From Smithella sp. (GTDB lineage Bacteria > Desulfobacterota > Syntrophia > Syntrophales > Smithellaceae): 64,000 bases of DNA. Below, one piece after another: positions 37,113 to 45,558 of the stretch. Position 1 is the stretch's first letter, and each line of letters opens with the position of its first letter. Position numbers and translations under genes: made by a program. The notes under the pieces are model-generated. The model was not told where the DNA came from. It ran no database searches and saw only the letters and a list, made by a program, of their open reading frames with translations. The stretch spans positions 124,001 to 188,000 of the forward strand of contig SCVW01000025.1 in the NCBI GenBank assembly GCA_007244375.1. The letters are read 5' to 3'.

Positions 37113-38057
37113 TTATAACTTGCCAGAAAGAAATAAATCTGCGTCACGTGCAGTTTCATCAGGTATTTCTTCCATCGGAGTATGACCGGCACCTTCATAC
37201 TGAATAAATTTTGCTGAAGGTAGTTCTTTCTTCCACATCGCAAAGTACTTGAAAGGTATCCATTCATCCTTGGTGCCCCACATAACCAGCGTCGGCGGTT
37301 TCAAATCTTTTATTCCGCTGGAAAGATTTTCATTTTTAGACACTCTTCTCATTTCTGTAAATACATCAACATATGAACTTTTATTCCCTTCTCTCATGGC
37401 CAGTTCAAAATAGCGATCTTTGAGTTCTTGAGAGACTTTTGATTTATCTCCATAAACCTGTTTGACGGCACTATTTATCATAAAACGCGGCATCATATAT
37501 CTGGCAAACGGCTTTATTATCGGATTACTGGCAAAGGCAAGAAGTCCGGGCAACGGTTGTGGAAATCCGACAGAATCTATGAGTATAAGTTTTTCAACCT
37601 TCTCCGGATGTTTGAGTGTGTATTTCCAAGAGATATAACCTCCCAGCGAATTGCCGGCCAAATAAAATTTATCAAGTTTCATCTCATCTACGATTCTTTC
37701 GAACAGATTTACGGCTTTATCTATTTTGTAGTAGGATGCATCAGGAGCAGGTCCTGTCAGTCCGAATCCCGGGATATCCAGCCGGATGACACGATAATGG
37801 CTTTTGAGACGGTCAGTCCATCCGTCCCATGTATGCAGCGATGCGCAGACTCCATGCAGCAAAATTAACGTCGGACCCTGCCCTTCATCCTTGTAATGAA
37901 TATTCATTCCGTCCATCTCGATTATTTTTGAATTGACGTCTGCATATTTCGCTCTGAGTTTATCATATGGTATAGTGGTCATTCCCAACGAAGTACAACC
38001 CAGCGTCGCGGCAATCATAAAAGTCCCTATAATTAAGGCTAAATGTTTAACATTCAT
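37113..38057 (-). CDS. Alpha/beta-hydrolase lipoprotein
   Basis: A 314-residue hydrolase with a lipoprotein signal peptide (lipobox ATLGC, Cys21). The alpha/beta-hydrolase core has LLHGVCASLHTWDGW (oxyanion), nucleophile Ser in AGNSLGGYIS (~134), Asp in WGTKDEWIP and His in GAGHTPMEEIPD. It should hydrolyse an ester, or a related substrate, in the envelope; the substrate is unknown. It is convergent with the thiolase gene. Upstream, 38058-38365 has no ORF; an ACAAGAC-N4-GTCTTGT hairpin at 38177-38194 followed by T7 on the minus strand could be a weak terminator or attenuator. Confidence 0.85.
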   Translation of the reverse strand: MNVKHLALIIGTFMIAATLGCTSLGMTTIPYDKLRAKYADVNSKIIEMDGMNIHYKDEGQGPTLILLHGVCASLHTWDGWTDRLKSHYRVIRLDIPGFGLTGPAPDASYYKIDKAVNLFERIVDEMKLDKFYLAGNSLGGYISWKYTLKHPEKVEKLILIDSVGFPQPLPGLLAFASNPIIKPFARYMMPRFMINSAVKQVYGDKSKVSQELKDRYFELAMREGNKSSYVDVFTEMRRVSKNENLSSGIKDLKPPTLVMWGTKDEWIPFKYFAMWKKELPSAKFIQYEGAGHTPMEEIPDETARDADLFLSGKL

Positions 38058-38291
38058 TTTTTCAGTTCTCTCCTAAGTAATTTGTATTTTTAAATATTGG
38101 TAAAACATAATTCCCCTTGAAATGAAACTATAAGAATTCCGTTTTTTTATGTCAAGAAAATCTTCGCCATAAAAAAACAAGACACAAGTCTTGTAAACAT
38201 ATGGCAGATGCCTTTTTCAGGCTACATTATCGCCTGTTATTACATTTCTTTTCATGGCATAATCTTTTTACTAATAATTGCTAAAAATCTA

Positions 38292-38320
38292 TTGTCAATT
38301 CCCGCATCATGCTTTATATT
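38292..38320 (+). promoter_or_regulatory. Sigma70-type promoter of the RsbRD-N-like pair
   Basis: TTGTCA (38292-38297) and TATATT (38315-38320) are spaced 17 bp, ~40 nt before the first gene's ATG. Confidence 0.6.
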
Positions 38321-38365
38321 GGTGTCAAACATTCAAGCTAATTTATTCTGGAAAGGAGACTAATA

Positions 38366-38818
38366 ATGAAAACGTACGCAATAAAATATTTAGAACTGGC
38401 AGAGAATCACGCAGAAAAAATAGCAAAAGCTTGGGCCAAGGATGTTCAAAAAAACGCTAAAACACCAACGTATAAAAGCTTGGATGAAGAAGCAATCATC
38501 TATCAATGTATTCGATTTTATCAAAATTTCAGTAAAATGTTTCTTGATGAAAAAATAACGGATGATGTATTAAGATATTTTCGAGGTTATGCTCAGGAAA
38601 GTTATGCCATGGGTATTCCGGCGAAAGAAACCATTTACGCATTAATACTCATGAGACGGCATATCTGGTTATATGCAGAGTTTCAGGCAATATTCAGCTC
38701 AGGCATTGATCAACGGCAGGCTCTTGACACCCTTGGCCGAACAATACTATTGTTCGACTACGCAGCATACGAGGTGACTAAAGAGTATCAGGAACTTATA
38801 AAGAAAGGTAAAAAATAA
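38366..38818 (+). CDS. RsbRD-N-like helical protein (paralogue 1)
   Basis: A 150-residue all-helical protein. It resembles the RsbRD N-terminal domain family (an N-terminal helix with AEKIAKAWAKDVQ, a middle 'YFRGYAQESYAMGIPAKETIYALILMRRHIWLYAEF'), which in stressosome-type proteins is a sensory module, but here stands alone. Clear SD (AAAGGAG) 8-9 nt before ATG. It shares the motif LILMRRHxWLYAxFQAIF with the next gene and clearly arose by duplication. No catalytic motif is seen. Assignment to the family is by resemblance only. Confidence 0.6.
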   Translation: MKTYAIKYLELAENHAEKIAKAWAKDVQKNAKTPTYKSLDEEAIIYQCIRFYQNFSKMFLDEKITDDVLRYFRGYAQESYAMGIPAKETIYALILMRRHIWLYAEFQAIFSSGIDQRQALDTLGRTILLFDYAAYEVTKEYQELIKKGKK

Positions 38819-38883
38819 ATTTCAATCAATAATGCATTCTGTTTTTATATCAGATTTGAACTTTTAGAAAGGAGAGTATTCTT

Positions 38884-39318
38884 ATGGTAGAGTCTATTAA
38901 ACTTCTTGATATCGCTGAACAAAACGCCGAGGAGATTGCTGAACATTGGGCAATGGAGGTTCAAAAAAATAAAAGAACAACACATTACCAAAATATAAAA
39001 AAAGAAAAATTAAAAATCTATGCAGTCGATTTTTACAATAATCTGCGAAATTTACTGGTTTCTGATGATCGAATAGAAAATACCAAAAAATATTTTCAAA
39101 AATATGCTAAAAAATGTCACGAGCTAGGCCTCCCTTTGCAGGAAGCCATTTATGGATTAATATTAATGCGTCGCCACATGTGGCTTTATGCAGATTTCCA
39201 GGCAATTTTTATTAACGCGTTGGAACACAATCAGGCGATTGATGGCATTATGAGGGTCATGCTTATGATGGACTACGCTGTATATGAAATCACACAATAT
39301 TATTTTGATAAAAAATAA
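38884..39318 (+). CDS. RsbRD-N-like helical protein (paralogue 2)
   Basis: A 144-residue paralogue of the upstream protein, with the same layout (AEEIAEHWAMEVQKN..., KKCHELGLPLQEAIYGLILMRRHMWLYADFQAIF) and an SD GAAAGGAG ~9 nt before ATG. The 65-bp gap and shared promoter suggest a two-gene operon. A perfect 19-bp inverted repeat spans its stop codon, and a rho-independent terminator follows 50 bp later. The function is unknown; a pair of stand-alone sensory modules could form a heterodimer. Confidence 0.6.
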   Translation: MVESIKLLDIAEQNAEEIAEHWAMEVQKNKRTTHYQNIKKEKLKIYAVDFYNNLRNLLVSDDRIENTKKYFQKYAKKCHELGLPLQEAIYGLILMRRHMWLYADFQAIFINALEHNQAIDGIMRVMLMMDYAVYEITQYYFDKK

Positions 39319-39330
39319 TATTGTGTGATT
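39288..39330. repeat. Perfect 19-bp inverted repeat across a stop codon
   Basis: Arms 39288-39306 and 39312-39330 are exact complements around the loop GATAA; the TAA stop (39316-39318) is in the right arm. Each arm begins or ends with the core CACACAATATTA/TAATATTGTGTG. It is not followed by a T-run, so it is not a standard terminator. Confidence 0.85.
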
Positions 39331-39370
39331 AATTAAGCTAGCATAAAAATTTATAACATAAAATACATCA

Positions 39371-39405
39371 GAAACCTGTGCACTGTGTGTACAGGTTTCT
39401 TTTTG
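39371..39405 (+). terminator. Rho-independent terminator after the RsbRD-N-like pair
   Basis: GAAACCTGT and ACAGGTTTC pair around an 11-nt loop and are followed by TTTTT. Confidence 0.85.
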
Positions 39406-39425
39406 CTTGATATTCTGTCCGAAAA

Positions 39426-39438
39426 TGACTTTCAGTCA
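39426..39438. promoter_or_regulatory. Distal TGAC-N5-GTCA operator of acyl-CoA dehydrogenase 1
   Basis: TGACTTTCAGTCA, inside a 26-bp exact direct repeat (39422-39447) whose second copy is at 39581-39606. The centre-to-centre distance is 159 bp. Confidence 0.6.
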
Positions 39439-39545
39439 CTAAAGTTTTAACTTTGGCAACAAATCATAATATGTTGATTTTATTAATCAATACAAAATAA
39501 CCATGTAAGAACATTAAAATAAATTTTTTAAAAATTAATAATATG

Positions 39546-39597
39546 TTGACAGAGTAAATTTTGAGATGTATAAAAGTCAAAAAATGACTTTCAGTCA
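39546..39597 (+). promoter_or_regulatory. Promoter and proximal operator of acyl-CoA dehydrogenase 1
   Basis: TTGACA (39546-39551) and TATAAA (39569-39574) are 17 bp apart, and TGACTTTCAGTCA (39585-39597) falls at the expected transcription start, so a bound repressor would block initiation. A weaker variant, AGACGCTCACTCA (39715-39727), lies in the ~200-nt leader at the place where gene 2 has its proximal site relative to the ATG. The rest of 39406-39779 is very AT-rich with no ORF. Confidence 0.65.
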
Positions 39598-39779
39598 CTA
39601 AAGTTTAGTCCGACTCTACAGATCATAACAAATACGTGACAAGAGTAATTTTCAATTAAATATATATAACCACTTGATTTTATATATAAAGTGATTGCAG
39701 GAATAAATTAAGATAGACGCTCACTCATAAACGAGCAAGAAATATAACCAAACAAATAGAAAAAAGTAAGGAGGATTTT

Positions 39780-41627
39780 ATGGCGAGTCTGTGGGTTGAT
39801 TTAAGGGATATTAAATTCCAAGTGTTTGAAGTATTGAAGATAGGCGAAACATTACTGGGCAAAGGCCGTTATGTGGACTTTGATGTCGATACATGCAATA
39901 TGGTTCTTGACCAGGCGGCAAAATTTGCCGAATTGGAGCTTGCTCCCACCTATCCTGATGAAGTTCATCGTAAACCAGTCGAAGCAACATTTGACAAAGG
40001 CAAAGTAACAACACCTGAAGCTTATAAAAGACTTTGGAAACTTTATTGTGAAGCCGGATATATGGCCACGGCTGATCAGCCGGAAGTTGGTGGTCAGGGT
40101 TTTCCTGCCGTTATCGCTGCAGCAGCAGCGAATATGTTTCTGGCCTGTAACCAGGCTTTTATCATGTATCCCGGTCTGACCCACGGCGCGGCAAGATTGA
40201 TGGAAGACTTCCTGCCCAAAGACAATCCTCTGCGCGACATTTTACTGGAAAAAATGTATACTGGTGAGTGGGCGGGAACAATGTGTCTGACTGAACCGGG
40301 CGCCGGTTCCGACGTCGGAGCCTTAAAGGCAACCGCTAAAAAGAATGCTGATGGTACCTACTCCATCGTTGGCACAAAGAGCTTCATCTCCGCCGGTGAT
40401 CATGATCTGACCCCGAACATCATTCATCCCGTTCTGGCGAGAATTGAAGGCGATCCCAAAGGAACAAAGGGTATTTCTATTTTCATGGTTCCCAAAATCA
40501 GATTCAATGAGAAGGGCGAACTCGGAGAGCCTAACGATGTTCAGTGCGGCAATATCGAAAGCAAGATGGGTATCCACGGCAACGCCACCTGTACGCTGAA
40601 CTTCGGTTCGGACAACAAGTGCATCGGTTACCTGATGGGCGAAGAGAAACAGGGTATGCCGATCATGTTCCATATGATGAATGAAGAGCGTCAGGGTGTC
40701 GGTATGATGGGCGCTTCTCTGTCAATGGCCGCTTATCTGCATGCTCTTGATTATGCCAAGCAGAGATTCCAGGGACAGGATGTTATCGCCATGGCGATGA
40801 AGATCGAAGACTCGCCGCAAGTGACTATCATCAAGCATCCGGATGTCCGCAGAATGCTGCTCAGACAGAAATCGATTTCCGAGGGTCTGCGCCTTCTGTG
40901 CCTGTTCTGCTATTTCTGCATGGATAGTATGTTCAGCGCGTTAGTCGACGGCAACGAAGAACAGAAGGAATACTGGAACGGCATAATTGAAGTGCTGACA
41001 CCGGTCGTCAAAGCCTACAGTACAGACAGGGCACAGGAAAGTATCGAACTGGCCGTACAGTGTTATGGCGGTTACGGTTTCTGCCGTGAATATCCTGTTG
41101 AGCAGATGATGAGAGATAATAAAATCAATCAGATCTATGAAGGCACCAACGGTATTCAGGCTCTTGACTTGCTGGGACGCAAGTTGGGCATGAAAAAAGG
41201 AACATATTTCATTAACCTGCTCAACTTAACAAAAGACGCTATTGACGAAGCCGAAAAACTCGACCTCCTCAAGGGCGAAGCAGCCATCGTCAAAGACGCT
41301 TTGACTGCCTGCGGATTATCAGCCAAGGATTTCTCCAAGATGATCGGCACAACACCTTACGTACCACTGATTGGGGCATGCGACTATCTGAACGCTTTGG
41401 GAGATGCAATTGTCGGTTGGCTGCACCTCAAAACGGCCAATGTTGCTGCTAAAAAATATTTTGAAGCAACAGGTGAACAGGATAAAAATTTCTATATGGG
41501 CAAGATCCGGGGTGCCAAATTCTTCATTAATCGTATCACCGGCCTTGTTCCCGGCCATCTGGAAAACATCAAGAAGGATGAGCAGAGTTGTATGGATATT
41601 ACAGATGACCAATTTGTTGTTGAATAA
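39780..41627 (+). CDS. Acyl-CoA dehydrogenase with C-terminal extension (paralogue 1)
   Basis: A 615-residue FAD enzyme. N-terminal domain (~1-40, SLWVDLRDIKFQVFEVL, AcylCoA_DH_N type), then the classic ACAD core with MCLTEPGAGSDVGALKATA (flavin/substrate motif), YGGYGFCREYPVEQMMRDNKINQIYEGTNGIQALDLLGRK with the catalytic Glu in YEGTNG, and a C-terminal ~130-residue domain (Acyl-CoA_dh_C type). Such long ACADs oxidise acyl-CoA or acyl-CoA-like thioesters; relatives include DmdC and syntroph fatty-acid dehydrogenases. The electron acceptor (ETF or other) is not encoded nearby. SD AAGGAGG lies before ATG. It has its own terminator. Confidence 0.93.
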   Translation: MASLWVDLRDIKFQVFEVLKIGETLLGKGRYVDFDVDTCNMVLDQAAKFAELELAPTYPDEVHRKPVEATFDKGKVTTPEAYKRLWKLYCEAGYMATADQPEVGGQGFPAVIAAAAANMFLACNQAFIMYPGLTHGAARLMEDFLPKDNPLRDILLEKMYTGEWAGTMCLTEPGAGSDVGALKATAKKNADGTYSIVGTKSFISAGDHDLTPNIIHPVLARIEGDPKGTKGISIFMVPKIRFNEKGELGEPNDVQCGNIESKMGIHGNATCTLNFGSDNKCIGYLMGEEKQGMPIMFHMMNEERQGVGMMGASLSMAAYLHALDYAKQRFQGQDVIAMAMKIEDSPQVTIIKHPDVRRMLLRQKSISEGLRLLCLFCYFCMDSMFSALVDGNEEQKEYWNGIIEVLTPVVKAYSTDRAQESIELAVQCYGGYGFCREYPVEQMMRDNKINQIYEGTNGIQALDLLGRKLGMKKGTYFINLLNLTKDAIDEAEKLDLLKGEAAIVKDALTACGLSAKDFSKMIGTTPYVPLIGACDYLNALGDAIVGWLHLKTANVAAKKYFEATGEQDKNFYMGKIRGAKFFINRITGLVPGHLENIKKDEQSCMDITDDQFVVE

Positions 41628-41651
41628 GTATTCTTAGAAAGAAAAACTTTG

Positions 41652-41687
41652 GGCGGGGAGGCTTTTTAAAACCTCCCTGCCTTTTTT
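41652..41687 (+). terminator. Rho-independent terminator after acyl-CoA dehydrogenase 1
   Basis: GGCGGGGAGG pairs with CCTCCCTGCC (one G-U) around a 10-nt loop and is followed by T6. It resembles the terminator at 43923, consistent with gene duplication. Confidence 0.9.
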
Positions 41688-41838
41688 AATGAGACTTGCT
41701 GATAGTGAGCCAAGCTGAAAACGAGTGCAACGAAGTTTGAAGCGTAAGGCGAACTATACCAGACGCGTAGCGCCGTGGTAGAACGAATCCCGATTCTCCC
41801 CTGTATTCCACCTTATGGCTCCCCGGCCAATTCGATAA

Positions 41839-41851
41839 TGACCTCCAGTCA
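41839..41851. promoter_or_regulatory. Distal TGAC-N5-GTCA operator of acyl-CoA dehydrogenase 2
   Basis: TGACCTCCAGTCA, 126 bp centre-to-centre from the proximal site at 41965. The 41690-41835 stretch before it is non-coding; nothing else was recognised in it. Confidence 0.55.
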
Positions 41852-41933
41852 TTTATACTATCATTTTATAGACTTAGGAAGGTGACAAAAGAATATGGGG
41901 TAAATATTTTTTTCTAATATTATCGTAAATATA

Positions 41934-41977
41934 TTGACAGAGGAAAGATAATCTGTATAAGGATTGACGCTCGGTCA
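41934..41977 (+). promoter_or_regulatory. Promoter and proximal operator of acyl-CoA dehydrogenase 2
   Basis: TTGACA (41934-41939) and TATAAG (41956-41961) are 16 bp apart; TGACGCTCGGTCA (41965-41977) lies on the expected start site. The motif and its flank GCTC...CGGGCAA also resemble 39715-39740 in front of paralogue 1. Confidence 0.6.
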
Positions 41978-42022
41978 TAATCGGGCAAAATACAGCTAAT
42001 ATAATATAGTGAGGAGGAGTAT

Positions 42023-43897
42023 ATGGCGAGTCTTTGGTTTGATTTAAGAGATGTTAAATTCCAATTGTTTGAAGTATTCAAAATAAAAGAAACCTTACTG
42101 GGTAAAGGCCGTTATGTGGACTTTGATGTCGATACATGCAGCATGGCGCTGGATCAGGCTGCAAAATTTGCGGAGCAGGAAATTGCCCCTACCTATCCTG
42201 ACGAAGTTCACCGTAAACCTGTCGAAGCAACGTATAAAGACGGCAAAGTAACAACACCGGAAGCTTACAAGAGACTATGGAAACTATATTGTGAAGCAGG
42301 TTACGTGGCCATGGCCGATCAGCCGGAAGTAGGCGGTCAGGGATTCCCTGCAATTATAGCAGCGTCCTGTGGCGGTATGATGTTGTCCTGTAATCCGGCA
42401 TTTATGATGTACCCCGGCGTTACTCACGGCGCGGCAAGGCTGATGGAGGATTATTTCCAACATCCTCTGCGTGATGTCGTTCTGCAAAAAATGTACAGCG
42501 GTGAATGGGCTGGCACGATGTGTCTGACAGAACCGGGCGCCGGCACCGATGTCGGAGCTTTAAAGACTACCGCTAAAAGAAATCCTGACGGCACTTTCTC
42601 CATTGTCGGAACCAAGAGTTTCATTTCGGGAGGTGATCAGGATCTAACCCCGAACATCATTCATCCTGTTCTGGCGAGAATTGAAGGCGATCCGAAAGGA
42701 ACCAGGGGTATTTCCATTTTTATGGTTCCTAAAATCAGATTCAATGAAAAAGGCGAGATCGGAGAACCGAATGATATATACTGCAGCGGCATTGAGAGTA
42801 AGATGGGCATTCACGGCAGCGCTACCTGTACCATTAATTTCGGCGACAACGGCAAATGTATCGGTTATCTGATGGGTGAACAAGGCCAGGGTATGCCGAT
42901 TATGTTTCACATGATGAACGAAGAGCGTCAGAACGTCGGTTTGATTGGTGCGGCGCTTGCAGGTGCGTCTTACCTTCATGCACTCGATTATTGCAAACAA
43001 AGAATCCAGGGACAAAACGTCATCGCTATGGCCTTAAAGGATGAAAACGCTCCTGCAGTGCCAATCATTGATCATCCCGATATCCGCAGAATGCTGCTAA
43101 AGATGAAATCTATTTCAGAAGGTCTCCGTGCCTTATGTCTGCTCTGCTATTTCTGCATGGACAATATGTTCAGCGCAATGTTCTCCGCAGTTTTAGACCC
43201 AAATGCCAATAAAGAAGAATTGGAAAAAGAAAGAGAGTATTGGGCCGGCATGCTTGAAATTCTCACCCCTATAGTTAAATCCTACGCTACAGATATGGGT
43301 ATGGTAGGTTGCGATCTGGCCGTACAAAGTTACGGCGGTTACGGCTACTGCCGCGAGTATCCGGTTGAACAGATGATGAGAGATCAGAAAATCAACGCAA
43401 TTTATGAAGGTACCAATGGTATCCAGGCTCTGGACCTTTTGGGACGCAAGCTGGGCATGAAAAAAGGTACTTATTTTATCAACCTGCTCAACTATACCAA
43501 AGATGCTATTGACGAAGCCGAGAAGATCGACGCCCTTAAGGGAGAAGCAACCATAGTCAAAGACGCTTTGACGGCCTGCGGATTAACAGCCAAGGATTTC
43601 TCCAAAATGATCGGCACGACACCATTCGTTCCTTTGATTGGCGCCTGCGATTATCTTAACTGTCTGGGTGACGCCCTTGTAGGCTGGCTGCATCTCAGAA
43701 TGGCAAATGAAGCCCTTAAAAAATTCTTTGATCCGTCAATAAGTGAAAAGGAGAAAGCCTTCTATCGAGGTAAAATTGAAGGTGCCAGATTCTTCATTAA
43801 TCGCATTACAGCATTAGTTCCGGCCAAAACGGAAAATCTGAAGAAAGATGAACAGAGTGCGATGAACATTCCCATTGAATCTTTTGTAGGTGAATAA
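42023..43897 (+). CDS. Acyl-CoA dehydrogenase with C-terminal extension (paralogue 2)
   Basis: A 624-residue paralogue of the upstream enzyme, roughly three-quarters identical by eye. It keeps MCLTEPGAGTDVGALKTTA, the catalytic Glu in AIYEGTNGIQALDLLGRK and the C-terminal domain. It differs by a short insertion near residue 390 (FSAVLDPNANKEELEKERE) and by Ser/Gly changes in the substrate-side stretch (SCGGMMLSCNPAFMMYPG versus AAANMFLACNQAFIMYPG), which hints at a different chain length or substrate. SD GAGGAGG lies before ATG. It has a separate promoter and terminator. Confidence 0.93.
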   Translation: MASLWFDLRDVKFQLFEVFKIKETLLGKGRYVDFDVDTCSMALDQAAKFAEQEIAPTYPDEVHRKPVEATYKDGKVTTPEAYKRLWKLYCEAGYVAMADQPEVGGQGFPAIIAASCGGMMLSCNPAFMMYPGVTHGAARLMEDYFQHPLRDVVLQKMYSGEWAGTMCLTEPGAGTDVGALKTTAKRNPDGTFSIVGTKSFISGGDQDLTPNIIHPVLARIEGDPKGTRGISIFMVPKIRFNEKGEIGEPNDIYCSGIESKMGIHGSATCTINFGDNGKCIGYLMGEQGQGMPIMFHMMNEERQNVGLIGAALAGASYLHALDYCKQRIQGQNVIAMALKDENAPAVPIIDHPDIRRMLLKMKSISEGLRALCLLCYFCMDNMFSAMFSAVLDPNANKEELEKEREYWAGMLEILTPIVKSYATDMGMVGCDLAVQSYGGYGYCREYPVEQMMRDQKINAIYEGTNGIQALDLLGRKLGMKKGTYFINLLNYTKDAIDEAEKIDALKGEATIVKDALTACGLTAKDFSKMIGTTPFVPLIGACDYLNCLGDALVGWLHLRMANEALKKFFDPSISEKEKAFYRGKIEGARFFINRITALVPAKTENLKKDEQSAMNIPIESFVGE

Positions 43898-43922
43898 ATA
43901 TACCTAAAAACAGCAACTCTTG

Positions 43923-43954
43923 GCGGGGAGGCTTTAAATCCTCCCCGCTTTTTT
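43923..43954 (+). terminator. Rho-independent terminator after acyl-CoA dehydrogenase 2
   Basis: GCGGGGAGG and CCTCCCCGC pair perfectly around an 8-nt loop, followed by T6. Confidence 0.93.
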
Positions 43955-43957
43955 ATT

Positions 43958-44132
43958 CCAATATTAGATTAAAGTGATATAGCGGAGTCCGCCCCGGCAC
44001 AGGCCGGGGTCATCGGCATCTTGCCCGGCGTATGCCGGGTCATCCACGTATGCATAATACGCCTCAGAGTTTACCCTGCACATGCAGGGCCTCCTCCTAG
44101 CTGCCTCGATATCATCTTTGATTTAGAATTGG
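43958..44132. mobile_element. MITE-like element, copy 1
   Basis: 175 bp bounded by CCAATATTAGATTAAAG and the inverted CTTTGATTTAGAATTGG, an imperfect terminal repeat that continues inward (TGATAT(A/C)...GAGG). Inside are CCGGC/GCCGG hairpins and the family core GAGGCGTAT...ATACGT (minus strand). The left ~30 bp on the minus strand are nearly identical to the left end of the copy at 51240. No ORF. Confidence 0.65.
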
Positions 44133-44198
44133 ATTTTGATTTATGTATATTTATTTCAGCTTCTTGACCAATTATCTGATTTATGACAAAAGATAAAA

Positions 44199-44696
44199 AT
44201 GCGCAGAAAAAAACAAAACAAATTGCAATCAATTGGCGAAGTTTTATCTTCAGTCTTAAAGAAAAAAGGCATGAATTCAAAAATTGAAGAAAATGCCCTG
44301 CTGAGACTATGGCCAAAAGCTGTGGGATCTCAAATTGCCTCAAAAACACAACCTGATTGTTTTCGTGGTGGCACGTTATTTATTAAAACAGTTTCCTCTG
44401 TTTGGGTACAGCAACTTCATTTCATGAAAGAAGAAATTCGCAATAAATTAAACGAGTTTGCGAAAAGAAACATCGTAAAAGAAATTCGTTTTGCGGTCGG
44501 TTACGCACCAATACAATTGGAAACCGCAAAAAATATTTCTTCAACAAGGAAATCAGCACTGAAAGAAAGAGACAAAAAAATGATAGCCGACTGCACCGAA
44601 GCTTTATCCGACCGGGAACTGGCAACCATATTCGAACGTATTATGCAATTGGAAATCAGCCGTCGACGTCAGATGGAAAACAAGAAAGTTCGGTAA
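44199..44696 (+). CDS. DUF721/DciA-like protein
   Basis: A 165-residue protein with the DUF721 opening (QSIGEVLSSVLKKKGMNSKI) and the conserved LRLWPKAVGSQIASKTQP...GGTLFIKTVSSVWVQQLHFMKEEIRNKLN. DciA, the characterised member of the family, loads the replicative helicase DnaB in bacteria that lack DnaC. The C-terminal third is charged and less conserved. The 3' end overlaps the convergent methyltransferase gene by 41 bp. Confidence 0.85.
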   Translation: MRRKKQNKLQSIGEVLSSVLKKKGMNSKIEENALLRLWPKAVGSQIASKTQPDCFRGGTLFIKTVSSVWVQQLHFMKEEIRNKLNEFAKRNIVKEIRFAVGYAPIQLETAKNISSTRKSALKERDKKMIADCTEALSDRELATIFERIMQLEISRRRQMENKKVR

Positions 44697-45408
44697 AGAT
44701 ATTTTCTATTTCTTTTGTATATTTTTTGTTTTTATCGTAGATAAAAAGCGGTGATTCTATTTTTAATTCTTCACGACCACCGGCCATCCCTTCCACCAGA
44801 ACAAATTCCGCTTCGGAAAAATTATCAGAAAAAACCAGTCTCATTCTTTTCGGTTCAATGCCGCTATCCCGAAAAGCACAGACCAATTCAATTAATCGTT
44901 TGGCCGGATAAATAGTAAAAACTATTCCCGCCGGCTTAAGTAAATACTTTGCCGCTGTTAAAAAATCTTTCAAAGAACCTTTTATTTCATGTCGTGCAAT
45001 AGCCTTTTCCGGATGAGGATTTATTCTACCGGAATTCAGTTTTCGGTAAGGAGGATTGAAGATTACTGTATCAAATAAAAGCGCCGGAAATATATTTCTT
45101 ATATTACGCGCGTCTCCGGAAAATACTTTAACGCGATCATCCAGATTATTTATCCGTGTGTTTTTTTCGGCAAGAATTGCAAGATTTTCCTGAATCTCCA
45201 AACCGGCTATATTTACCTGAAGAAAACGCTTTGCTACAATTAAAAGGATAATACCACTGCCGCACCCGATATCGATAACACGAGCGCGTGATTTCAAAGA
45301 CACAAAATGAGCAAGCAGAATCGAGTCCAGAGAAAATCTGTACCCTCGTTTGGGTTGCAAAACCCTTAAACGTCCATCAAGAATTGTATCCAGGGTTTCT
45401 TCTTCCAT
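44656..45408 (-). CDS. tRNA1(Val) A37 N6-methyltransferase-like protein (TrmN6 family)
   Basis: A 250-residue class I methyltransferase with N6-adenine signature NPPYRK, motif I VIDIGCGSGIILLIVA, and the family opening LDTILDGRLRVLQPKRGYRFSLDSILLAHF. It should methylate A37 of tRNA-Val. ATG 45408 is chosen over TTG 45417. There is no good SD. The start lies at the very edge of the MITE-like copy 2, whose terminal repeat occupies the leader. Confidence 0.85.
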   Translation of the reverse strand: MEEETLDTILDGRLRVLQPKRGYRFSLDSILLAHFVSLKSRARVIDIGCGSGIILLIVAKRFLQVNIAGLEIQENLAILAEKNTRINNLDDRVKVFSGDARNIRNIFPALLFDTVIFNPPYRKLNSGRINPHPEKAIARHEIKGSLKDFLTAAKYLLKPAGIVFTIYPAKRLIELVCAFRDSGIEPKRMRLVFSDNFSEAEFVLVEGMAGGREELKIESPLFIYDKNKKYTKEIENIFTELSCFPSDVDG

Positions 45409-45409
45409 A

Positions 45410-45535
45410 ATTACCAAGTCGCATTCATTCGTCTACCTTTGTTGGCATCGTCATCGGCTCCTCGACGTATGATAATATACGACTGCGTCGCCTCTTCCTC
45501 GCCGTCGCAGTATACTTCTGACTGCAACTTGGTAT
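45410..45535. mobile_element. MITE-like element, copy 2
   Basis: 126 bp with terminal inverted repeats ATTACCAAGTCGC and GCAACTTGGTAT. On the minus strand it shares with copy 4 the core CGTAT(N)nATACGTCGAGGA, and then GACGATGCCAACAAAG and TAG(A/T)CGAA. It ends one base before the methyltransferase ATG. Confidence 0.7.
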
Positions 45536-45558
45536 CGAACTCTAAACAAAACAATCTT

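Noticed and set aside
38177-38194. Minus-strand hairpin with T-run as a terminator
   Set aside because: The stem is only 7 bp and lies upstream of, not downstream from, the minus-strand gene; kept only as a remark.
39422-39606. 26-bp direct repeats as a CRISPR remnant
   Set aside because: Only two copies 159 bp apart, no leader or cas genes; they coincide with operator palindromes and a promoter.
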